Of a stretch of DNA of 5,346 bases, positions 1-5,049 are shown piece after piece. Position numbers and translations under genes: made by a program. Positions within the stretch are counted from its first letter, which is position 1. Each line of letters begins with the position of its first letter. The notes under the pieces were generated by a model. That model did not search any database and was not told the DNA's origin. It was given only the letters and a program-made list of their open reading frames with translations. Source of the stretch: JBMTVN01 sp046047235 (lineage in GTDB: Bacteria > Verrucomicrobiota > Verrucomicrobiia > Limisphaerales > JAHDYP01); the NCBI GenBank assembly GCA_046047235.1, contig JBJOII010000209.1, positions 1 through 5,346 of the forward strand. The letters run 5' to 3'.

Positions 1-16
1 TGAGATCGACGGCGTG

Positions 17-44
17 TCCTCTCTCCACTCTCCTCTCTTCTGTC
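17..44. repeat. CT-rich degenerate heptamer array
   Basis: Four consecutive 7-nt words can be read: TCCTCTC, TCCACTC, TCCTCTC and TTCTGTC. The same type of pyrimidine word recurs at 3930-3950 (TTCTCTC, TCCACTC, TTCTGAA), and CTCTCTCCACTC is shared exactly by the two sites. The array is next to the G-rich heptamer array at 56-111. No ORF with protein-like composition covers it. Function is unknown. Confidence 0.6.
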
Positions 45-55
45 TGCTGAGCGAA

Positions 56-111
56 GCGCTGAGGGCATAGCGCAGAGGGCAAAGCGGGAAGCGCGGAGGG
101 CTGAGGGCTGG
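56..111. repeat. G-rich degenerate heptamer tandem array
   Basis: Eight contiguous 7-nt units can be read: GCGCTGA, GGGCATA, GCGCAGA, GGGCAAA, GCGGGAA, GCGCGGA, GGGCTGA and GGGCTGG. GAGCGAA (49-55) may be one more unit upstream. Five of these words recur exactly in arrays near 3.8 kb or 4.9 kb in a different order. The period of seven is not a multiple of three, so this is not a coding repeat. It resembles in kind the heptanucleotide short tandemly repeated repetitive (STRR) sequences known from heterocystous cyanobacteria; that comparison is by analogy only. Confidence 0.75.
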
Positions 112-191
112 GTGCAGTTTTTGCCGGGGTGTGGGGTGAGGCTGTATTTTGGGGGGTGCTGGGCTTTTGGGGTGAATTTGTTGGTGGGCAT

Positions 192-212
192 GGGGATAGG
201 GGTTGGGTGGGG
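192..212 (+). other. Canonical G-quadruplex motif
   Basis: Four G runs (192-195, 199-202, 205-207, 209-212) are separated by loops of 3, 2 and 1 nt. This meets the usual four-run, short-loop rule for an intramolecular quadruplex on the + strand. More G runs lie just upstream (126-129, 133-136, 151-156, 161-163, 169-172). The motif is about 90 nt upstream of the small gene at 301 and could lie in or near its promoter. Folding is not shown, and the + strand is G-rich throughout, so chance formation is possible. Confidence 0.5.
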
Positions 213-287
213 AGGTTGTGCATAGTTAAAACTGCGGTTGGCCTGCTTTCTGCTAACTGGGTTTCATAACACAAACCAGAGAAAGCA

Positions 288-293
288 CAGGAG
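288..293 (+). promoter_or_regulatory. Ribosome binding site of the small peptide gene
   Basis: CAGGAG lies 7 nt before the ATG at 301, which is good Shine-Dalgarno sequence and spacing. It fixes the start of the 45-residue gene at 301 and argues against the upstream in-frame TTG at 238. Confidence 0.65.
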
Positions 294-300
294 CTTAACT

Positions 301-438
301 ATGAAGACGAACAGTGATGTGAGGAGGCGGTTACCGGTGGGGGCGGTGAAGAAAGCGATGCGGTTGGTGGGGTTAAGTCGGGATGAGCTGGGGTATGTGG
401 CGAAGTGGTTTCAGTCGTTATCTCAGGCGACGAAGTGA
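301..438 (+). CDS. Small basic protein of unknown function (45 aa)
   Basis: I do not recognise the family. The ATG at 301 follows a well-placed CAGGAG, and the gene ends at TGA 436-438. The peptide has ten Lys/Arg against three Asp/Glu, with an Arg triplet at residues 8-10. After Pro12 it looks like two amphipathic helices (about 13-23 and 26-42) split by Gly24-Leu25. Tyr32, Trp36 and Phe37 fall on the second helix. This suits a small nucleic-acid-binding or partner-binding protein, but no known helix-turn-helix signature is clear. There is no signal peptide or membrane segment. A strong intrinsic terminator 47 nt downstream suggests a short single-gene transcript. The upstream TTG at 238 would add 21 residues that read through the ribosome binding site, so it was not used. 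It could also be a by-product of a non-coding RNA locus. Confidence 0.6.
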   Translation: MKTNSDVRRRLPVGAVKKAMRLVGLSRDELGYVAKWFQSLSQATK

Positions 439-484
439 TTTAGGTTGGTTGTTGGTTAGGTATAGTTGAACTAGCTACTGGGTG

Positions 485-532
485 GACCGGCCCGGGCGGA
501 TGGAGACATCTGTCCGGGTCGGTCTTTTTTTT
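485..532 (+). terminator. Strong intrinsic terminator with GNRA tetraloop
   Basis: A stem pairs 485-502 with 507-524: 18 base pairs, of which three are G-U wobbles. It is closed by a GAGA tetraloop (503-506) of the GNRA type and followed by eight T residues (525-532). It would end transcription of the 301-438 gene and insulate the hydrolase gene downstream. The reverse strand has no matching T tract on the other side, so it acts in the + direction. Confidence 0.93.
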
Positions 533-590
533 GGAGTGGTGATATTTGGACAGGCTGGGTTGGGGTGTGTCCATGATGGGGAATCGGGGC

Positions 591-620
591 GTGACTCTGT
601 GTTGCAGGGTGCCTTATAGT
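591..620 (+). promoter_or_regulatory. Possible sigma-70 promoter of the hydrolase gene
   Basis: GTGACT (591-596, four of six matches to TTGACA) and TATAGT (615-620, five of six matches to TATAAT) are separated by 18 nt. It lies after the intrinsic terminator and would give a leader of about 90 nt before the ATG at 720. TATAAC at 630-635 is another -10 candidate but has no good -35 partner. This is a sequence match only. Confidence 0.35.
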
Positions 621-704
621 CTGCCTGTGTATAACCTGCTCCATTTATGGTTTAAGGGTTGTTTTGGGTTTTACGGGGCAGGTGCATCGGAGGTTTGGAG
701 CTCT

Positions 705-710
705 GAGAGG
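705..710 (+). promoter_or_regulatory. Ribosome binding site deciding the hydrolase start
   Basis: GAGAGG sits 9 nt before the ATG at 720. That ATG is followed at once by a signal peptide, so the two signals support each other and exclude the upstream in-frame TTG at 546. Confidence 0.65.
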
Positions 711-719
711 ATTCTGCTT

Positions 720-3700
720 ATGAAGACTTCGTTTTGTCGCTTTTTGTTCCTGATGGTTTTGGGTGGGTCGGTGGTGTCGGTGATGGGGTCGGATGTAAGG
801 GAGGTGGGGCGGGTATTTCGGGAGCCGGGGCGGGAGTATGCGACTGCGCCGCTGTGGGTATGGAATGATCGGCTGACGGAGGAGCAGGTACGGGGGACGA
901 TGCGGGATTTGGAGTCGCAGCATGTGCGGCAGGTATTTGTGCATCCGCGGCCGGGGTTGATGACGCCGTATTTAAGTGGAGAGTGGTTTGATTTATGGAG
1001 GGTGGCGTTGGACGAGGCGAAGCGGTTGGATATGAACGTCTGGATTTACGATGAGAACTCGTATCCGTCGGGGTTTGCCGGGGGGTGGGTGCCGGAGTTG
1101 ATGCCGGAGTCCAGGGGGCGGGGTTTACATTTTCGGGAGGTGGAGAAGGCGGAGTGGGGTGAGGGGGTATTGGGGGTTTGGCGGATGGTTGGGGGGCAGG
1201 CGGTGGAGGTGAGCGGGGAGGTGCGGCAGGGGACGGTGGGGGCGGGGCCATTTGTGGTGGCGGAGGTGCGTCGGGCGGGGAATTCGGGGTGGCATGGTGG
1301 GCGGTCATATGTGGATTTGTTGTATCCCGGGGTGACGGAGAAGTTTTTGGAGGTGACGTTGGGGGCGTATGAGCGGGAGATCGGGGGCGAGTTTGGTGGG
1401 CGGGTGCCCGGGGTATTTACGGATGAGCCGGAGTTGATTCCGGCTGGGGGTTTGCCTTGGACGGAGGATTTGCCGGAGCAATTTGAGAAGCGTTGGGGGT
1501 ATGCGTTGGTGCCGCATTTGGTGGCATTGGAGCGGGAGGTGGGTGATTGGCGTCGGGTCAGGCACAATTATCATCAGACGTTGCTGGATTTGTTTATTGA
1601 GCGTTGGGCCCAGCCGTATTATCGGCGATGTGAGGAGTTGGGTTTGGAGTTTACGGGGCATTACTGGGAGCACGATTGGCCGGTGTGTCGGGGGGTGCCG
1701 GACAACATGGCGATGGCGGCGTGGCAGCAGCGCCCGGGGATTGATATTCTGATGAACCAGTATGCGGAGCACACGCATGCGCAGTTCGGGAATGTGCGGT
1801 CGTGTCGGGAGATATCGAGTGTGGCGAATCAGCTGGGGCGGGCGCGGACGTTGGTGGAGGTATATGGGGCCGGGGGGTGGGATTTGAGGTTTGAGGACAT
1901 GAAGCGGATTGCGGACTGGTTGTTGGTTTTGGGAGTGAACACCTTGGACGAGCATTTGTCGTATATCACCTTGAGGGGGGCGAGGAAGCGGGATCATCCG
2001 CAGTCGTTTTCGTATCACGAGCCCTGGTGGGATGAGTATGGGGTATTGGCGCAGTATTTTACGCGGTTATCGGCGGTGATGTCGCAGGGTGAGCAGGTGA
2101 ATCCGGTATTGGTATTGGAGCCGACGACGACAGCGTGGATGCATCAGGGGCGGGGGGGATTTTTGGATGCGCTGGGGAATGCGTTTTCGGGTTTATTGAT
2201 GGAATTGGAGGGGGCTCAGGTGGCGTATGATTTGGGGTGTGAGGATGTTTTGGCACGTGAGGGTGGGGTGCGGGTGAACTTGGAGGCTGAGACTTTTTTG
2301 CGGGTTGGAGAGCGCGAGTATGCCGTGGTGGTTTTGCCGGAGGGCGTGGAGAACCTGAACGGGTCGACCGTGGAGTTATTGCGTCGGTATTTGCGGGCGG
2401 GGGGTGTGGTGTTGGGTTGTGGTGAGGTGCCGGTGCGGGTGGATGGGGTGGAGAGTGATGTGGTGAAGGAGTTGGCAGGGAGTGCGGGGTGGCGTCGGGT
2501 TGGGAGCGGGTTGGTGGATTCGTTGGCGCATTACCGTGGGCTGGGGGAGTTTCGGGTGGAGCGGGCGGAGGGTGACCGTGGGATTTTGTTTCATCATCGG
2601 CGGGAGTTGCCGGACGGGCAGGTTGTATTCCTGGTGAACACGAGTTTGGAGGAATCCTCGAGGGGTGAGGTGTGGGCGAGGGGTGGGGGTGTTGAGGTAT
2701 GGGATGCCTTTACGGGTGAGCGGCGGCCGGCGGCGTATGAGGTGGAGGACGGGTGGTTGAAGGTGGGGTATGAGCTGGCGCCGGCGGGGAGTGAGTTATT
2801 GGTGGTGACCGAGAGGCGGGTGAAGTCGGCGGGGCATGATCACGCGGGGGTGTGGGAGGTGTTGGAGGCAGGGGGAGTGGGCGTGCGCCGGTTGGAGCTG
2901 AACGTGTTGACGGTGGATTATGTGGATGTGGAGGCGGGGGGGGCGAGTGTGGAGGGGGTGTATTTTTATGAGGGCGGTCAGTTTGCGTTTCGGCAGAACG
3001 GGATGGAGCGGAATCCGTGGGACAGTGCGGTGCAGTTCGGGGATGAGTTGATCACGCGGACATTTTCTGCGGGCAGCGGGTTGAGTGCGGTTTACCGGTT
3101 TGAGGTGAGGGGTTTGGTGCCGGCGGATTTGGAGGTCGTGGTGGAGCGGCCTGATTTGTATGCGATTACCTGCAATGGCGTGGAGGTGGCGGCGGAGCCG
3201 GGGGCATGGTGGCTGGATCGTGCGTTTGGTCGGATTGCGTTGGCGGGGGTGGCGAGGGAGGGGGAGAACGAACTGCACTTGGTGGCTCGGCCGTTCAGCA
3301 TCTTGCACGAATTGGAGCCGGTGTATGTACGCGGGAGTTTTGCTTTGGAGGCGCGGGAGAGCGGGTTTGTTATTGCGGCGGACGCGGGGTTGGTTTGCGG
3401 GGAGGCCGGATGGAATGGGCAGGGGTATCCTTTCTACAGCGGAGGTGTGGTGTATCAGCGGAAGGTGCAGTGGGATGGGAAGGGGGCTTCGGTGAGAGTG
3501 CGGCTGCCGTCGTGGTACGGGAGTGTGGCGACCGTGAGCGTGAACGGGAAAGAGGCGGGGGTGATGGTTTCGGCGCCTTGGGAAGTGGATGTGACGGGGT
3601 TGATGAAGCGCGGAGAGAATGTGGTGGAGGTCAAGGTGGTCGGGACCTTGAAGAACACGCTGGGGCCGCATCATGCCGGGGCGGGGCGGGGTAGTGCGTG

Positions 3701-3818
3701 GCCGGGGATGTTTCAGCAAGGGCCGAAGCAGGGTCCGCCGGCCGGGGCGAAGTATGACACGATTGCGTATGGGTTGTTTGCACCGTTTGAGGTGATTGCA
3801 CGAAGCGGAAAGCGCTGA
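720..3818 (+). CDS. Secreted GH106-like glycoside hydrolase (putative alpha-L-rhamnosidase)
   Basis: The protein has 1032 residues. A signal peptide (Lys2, Arg7, a hydrophobic core at about 8-22, likely cut after Gly23) points to export, and there is no lipobox cysteine. Residues 40-455 look like a (beta/alpha)8 catalytic barrel of the GH106-like type. Features include PLWVWND (44-50), VFVHPRPG (72-79), WIYDEN then PSGFAGG (108-122), FTDEPE (233-238), HYWEHDW (314-320), VEVYGAGGW (379-387) and the stretch around LDEH (409-412). Glu236 or Glu238 and Glu317 or Glu380 are candidate catalytic acids; choosing among them is inference. Residues 455-600 look like a Rossmann-type accessory domain, 620-697 like a beta-sandwich (FLVNTS, WDAFTGE), and 930-985 like a GH2/GH106-type jelly-roll sugar-binding domain. 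Known GH106 enzymes remove alpha-L-rhamnose from pectic rhamnogalacturonan, but related exo-activities are possible. The start is set by GAGAGG 9 nt upstream and by the signal peptide. Codons are G-heavy (GGG, GTG, TTG). The last few residues overlap a heptamer array. Confidence 0.85.
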   Translation: MKTSFCRFLFLMVLGGSVVSVMGSDVREVGRVFREPGREYATAPLWVWNDRLTEEQVRGTMRDLESQHVRQVFVHPRPGLMTPYLSGEWFDLWRVALDEAKRLDMNVWIYDENSYPSGFAGGWVPELMPESRGRGLHFREVEKAEWGEGVLGVWRMVGGQAVEVSGEVRQGTVGAGPFVVAEVRRAGNSGWHGGRSYVDLLYPGVTEKFLEVTLGAYEREIGGEFGGRVPGVFTDEPELIPAGGLPWTEDLPEQFEKRWGYALVPHLVALEREVGDWRRVRHNYHQTLLDLFIERWAQPYYRRCEELGLEFTGHYWEHDWPVCRGVPDNMAMAAWQQRPGIDILMNQYAEHTHAQFGNVRSCREISSVANQLGRARTLVEVYGAGGWDLRFEDMKRIADWLLVLGVNTLDEHLSYITLRGARKRDHPQSFSYHEPWWDEYGVLAQYFTRLSAVMSQGEQVNPVLVLEPTTTAWMHQGRGGFLDALGNAFSGLLMELEGAQVAYDLGCEDVLAREGGVRVNLEAETFLRVGEREYAVVVLPEGVENLNGSTVELLRRYLRAGGVVLGCGEVPVRVDGVESDVVKELAGSAGWRRVGSGLVDSLAHYRGLGEFRVERAEGDRGILFHHRRELPDGQVVFLVNTSLEESSRGEVWARGGGVEVWDAFTGERRPAAYEVEDGWLKVGYELAPAGSELLVVTERRVKSAGHDHAGVWEVLEAGGVGVRRLELNVLTVDYVDVEAGGASVEGVYFYEGGQFAFRQNGMERNPWDSAVQFGDELITRTFSAGSGLSAVYRFEVRGLVPADLEVVVERPDLYAITCNGVEVAAEPGAWWLDRAFGRIALAGVAREGENELHLVARPFSILHELEPVYVRGSFALEARESGFVIAADAGLVCGEAGWNGQGYPFYSGGVVYQRKVQWDGKGASVRVRLPSWYGSVATVSVNGKEAGVMVSAPWEVDVTGLMKRGENVVEVKVVGTLKNTLGPHHAGAGRGSAWPGMFQQGPKQGPPAGAKYDTIAYGLFAPFEVIARSGKR

Positions 3819-3853
3819 GGGCTGAGCGCAGAGCGGGAAGCAGGAAGCGTGGT
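3805..3853. repeat. G-rich heptamer array spanning the hydrolase stop codon
   Basis: Seven contiguous 7-nt units can be read: GCGGAAA, GCGCTGA, GGGCTGA, GCGCAGA, GCGGGAA, GCAGGAA and GCGTGGT. The TGA of the second unit is the stop codon of the hydrolase, so the array encodes the last residues. GCGCTGA, GGGCTGA, GCGCAGA and GCGGGAA also occur in the array at 56-111. Confidence 0.72.
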
Positions 3854-3872
3854 GCAAGGGATGGCGTAGCCC

Positions 3873-3900
3873 CAGCTTCCAGCTACTAACTTCCAGCTCC
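3873..3900. repeat. CAGCTTC-type heptamer array
   Basis: Four 7-nt units can be read: CAGCTTC, CAGCTAC, TAACTTC and CAGCTCC. On the reverse strand they read GGAGCTG, GAAGTTA, GTAGCTG and GAAGCTG. This is the same vocabulary, in the opposite orientation, as the array at 5020-5047 (GGAGCTG, GGAGCTG, GGAGTTA, GGGAGTC). Confidence 0.65.
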
Positions 3901-3902
3901 AG

Positions 3903-3918
3903 CGCGCCCGAGGGCGCG
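3903..3918. repeat. Palindromic module CGCGCCC/GGGCGCG
   Basis: Perfect 7-bp inverted repeat around a GA centre, directly after the heptamer array. A module in the same position relative to the other heptamer array (5050-5065) has a different sequence but the same form. Confidence 0.6.
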
Positions 3919-3929
3919 TGCCAACCCTC

Positions 3930-3950
3930 TTCTCTCTCCACTCTTCTGAA
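3930..3950. repeat. CT-rich heptamer array, second copy
   Basis: Units TTCTCTC, TCCACTC and TTCTGAA match the type of the array at 17-44; TCCACTC is identical. The array is short, so it is weaker alone than as part of the set. Confidence 0.5.
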
Positions 3951-3954
3951 TCCT

Positions 3955-3993
3955 CGCGACGACGTCGCGTTTCGATCCCGATTTCGATTTCGA
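3955..3993. repeat. Short palindrome followed by TTTCGA hexamer run
   Basis: CGCGAC (3955-3960) and GTCGCG (3964-3969) form a 6-bp hairpin with a 3-nt loop. Immediately after it are four 6-nt units: TTTCGA, TCCCGA, TTTCGA and TTTCGA (3970-3993). No coding function is seen. Confidence 0.6.
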
Positions 3994-4024
3994 TGGGTAG
4001 TGCGAGGGGGGTGCAATGATTTGC

Positions 4025-4044
4025 GGACGACGCGCAGGTCGTCC
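4025..4044. repeat. Palindromic module GGACGAC/GTCGTCC
   Basis: Perfect 7-bp arms with a 6-nt loop (GCGCAG). The left half, with its flank GCGGACGACGCGCAG, recurs exactly at 5238-5252, but there it is joined to a different right half (GAGAC-C-GTCTC, 5253-5263). This suggests that modules are shuffled. Confidence 0.55.
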
Positions 4045-4057
4045 CTACCTGAGCGAG

Positions 4058-4118
4058 GGATTTCGCCTTGCGAAATCCAGTGGCGCCGGTGGGACGTAGA
4101 ACGTTCCAAGCGTGGCGC
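4058..4118. repeat. 61-bp structured intergenic repeat, copy A
   Basis: It matches copy B (5163-5223) at 57 of 61 positions without gaps. It holds two stem-loops. The first has 9-bp arms GGATTTCGC and GCGAAATCC around a 3-nt loop (4058-4078). The second pairs 4083-4097 with 4101-4118 around an AGA loop. Differences from copy B within the second stem mostly keep pairing as G-U wobbles. It lies between convergent genes, where it could slow polymerase from either side, although there is no T tract. Confidence 0.8.
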
Positions 4119-4155
4119 TGAATGGTCTAAAACACCGAGACTCTGAAACTCCGGG

Positions 4156-4905
4156 CTACTGCGAGGGTTCGGATTTTTTGCGGAAGACGACGACGGATTG
4201 CCAGGGGAGGGAGGTGATAGTCTCGACGAACTCGAGGGGGTGGAGGTTCATTTCCTTGCGCACCTGGTCGGCGCTCATCGTGTGGAGCGGTTTGATGGGG
4301 ACATTGGGGTCATTGGCACGGAACTCGACGAAGGCGATACGGCCACCGGGTTTGAGGGCGGCGCAGATGGATTCGATCATTTCGTGGGGGTGGGAGAATT
4401 CGTGGTAGACGTCGACCATGACGGCGAGGTCGATGGTATTGGCAGGGAGTTTGGGGTCGGTGATAGTGCCGAGAGTAGGGATGACGTTGGAGAGTCCGAG
4501 TTGCCGGGCGTTTTGTTGGAGGGCCGTGATCATTTCGGGCTGGATATCGACGGCGTAGACTTTGCCGGATTGGCCGACGGCGCGGGCGTAGCGTCGGGTA
4601 TGGTAACCGGAGCCGGCGCCGATATCGGCGATGGTTTGGCCGGGTTGGATTTTGAGGAGGGGAACGAGGCGTTGGGGTTGTTCTTCGCGTTCGCGTTCGG
4701 GGCGTTCGAGCCAGGCGATGCCGGCGTGGCCCATGACGTGGGAGATTTCGCGTCCGCAATAGAATTTGCCGATACCGTCCGGGTGGTGGTTTTGGGAGTA
4801 GGTGTAGAGTTGTTGGGGTGTTTGGGCAGTGGGGGTGGGTTGGGCCTGGCTCAGGAGGAGGTTGCTGAGCAGGAACGGGAGTGTGAGGAGTATGGCGCGG
4901 AGCAT
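4156..4905 (-). CDS. Exported class I SAM-dependent methyltransferase
   Basis: The protein has 249 residues and is read from ATG at 4905-4903 to TAG at 4158-4156. Residues 1-21 form a signal-peptide-like segment (Arg3, a Leu-rich core, S-Q-A then Gln22 as likely cut). The Rossmann methyltransferase core follows: ADIGAGSGYH (93-102) is the glycine-rich SAM-binding motif I, VYAVD (116-120) places acidic Asp120 at the end of strand 2, MVDVYHEF (163-170) is motif IV, and LKPGGRIAFVEF (184-195) is the strand-5 region. GREISHVMGHAG and WLERPERERE (51-74) resemble the N-terminal part of the COG4798-type predicted methyltransferases, many of which also carry signal peptides. The substrate is unknown. 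An in-frame TTG at 4968 would add 21 residues made only of repeat sequence, so it was rejected. No Shine-Dalgarno is seen; the leader next to the ATG is pyrimidine-rich. The gene converges on the hydrolase gene, 337 nt away. Confidence 0.87.
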   Translation of the reverse strand: MLRAILLTLPFLLSNLLLSQAQPTPTAQTPQQLYTYSQNHHPDGIGKFYCGREISHVMGHAGIAWLERPEREREEQPQRLVPLLKIQPGQTIADIGAGSGYHTRRYARAVGQSGKVYAVDIQPEMITALQQNARQLGLSNVIPTLGTITDPKLPANTIDLAVMVDVYHEFSHPHEMIESICAALKPGGRIAFVEFRANDPNVPIKPLHTMSADQVRKEMNLHPLEFVETITSLPWQSVVVFRKKSEPSQ

Positions 4906-4906
4906 G

Positions 4907-5003
4907 GTTGGAGGTAGAAGGTCAGAGGTCAGGGGGCAGAGGTCAAGGGGCAAAGCGCAGAGCGGCAAGCGGTAAGCGGTAAGGGCGGAGGGCGGAGGGC
5001 GGT
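4907..5003. repeat. Long heptamer tandem array forming the methyltransferase leader
   Basis: About fourteen 7-nt units run without a break. From 4920 they read GGTCAGA, GGTCAGG, GGGCAGA, GGTCAAG, GGGCAAA, GCGCAGA, GCGGCAA, GCGGTAA, GCGGTAA, GGGCGGA, GGGCGGA and GGGCGGT. Two weaker units (4907-4920) bring the array to within one base of the methyltransferase ATG. The words drift gradually along the array, as expected if units duplicate and diverge. GGGCAAA and GCGCAGA also occur at 77-83 and 70-76. In the sense of the methyltransferase mRNA the units are pyrimidine-rich (CTCTGCC-like). Confidence 0.8.
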
Positions 5004-5019
5004 GCCGCTGCGCGGCACC
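5001..5019. repeat. Palindromic module GGTGCCGC/GCGGCACC
   Basis: Perfect 8-bp arms with a TGC loop, at the end of the heptamer array and directly before the next one. No T tract follows, so it is not called a terminator. Confidence 0.65.
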
Positions 5020-5047
5020 GGAGCTGGGAGCTGGGAGTTAGGGAGTC
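5020..5047. repeat. GGAGCTG-type heptamer array
   Basis: Four units can be read: GGAGCTG, GGAGCTG, GGAGTTA and GGGAGTC. They match the reverse complement of the words at 3873-3900; GGAGCTG is identical. Confidence 0.65.
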
Positions 5048-5049
5048 AG

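Noticed and set aside
1..3. TGA as the stop codon of an upstream gene
   Set aside because: No upstream sequence is available, so it cannot be judged.
213..270. Sigma-70 promoter for the small gene
   Set aside because: CATAAC (265-270) and TTGTGC (216-221) look suggestive, but no -35/-10 pair with 16-18 nt spacing was found.
546..719. N-terminal extension of the hydrolase from TTG 546
   Set aside because: It adds 58 residues with no export signal and no good ribosome binding site, and it runs through the likely promoter. ATG 720 has both a ribosome binding site and a signal peptide.
718..2018. Minus-strand frames over the hydrolase N-terminal half
   Set aside because: Their Pro/Ser/Thr/His-rich composition is an antisense artefact of G-rich codons.
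2796..4109. 437-residue open frame on the minus strand
   Set aside because: It is antisense to the hydrolase, with Arg/Pro/His-rich shadow composition, and it runs through intergenic hairpins and hexamers without any domain.
4198..4917. 239-residue plus-strand frame opposite the methyltransferase
   Set aside because: The Asp/Gly/Val-rich composition is the codon-phase mirror of the true gene, whose SAM motifs are clear.
4906..4968. Extension of the methyltransferase from TTG 4968
   Set aside because: The added residues are translated heptamer repeat only. The ATG at 4905 begins a proper signal peptide.
4907..5003. CRISPR array
   Set aside because: The units are 7 nt, contiguous and degenerate, with no spacers and no cas genes nearby.
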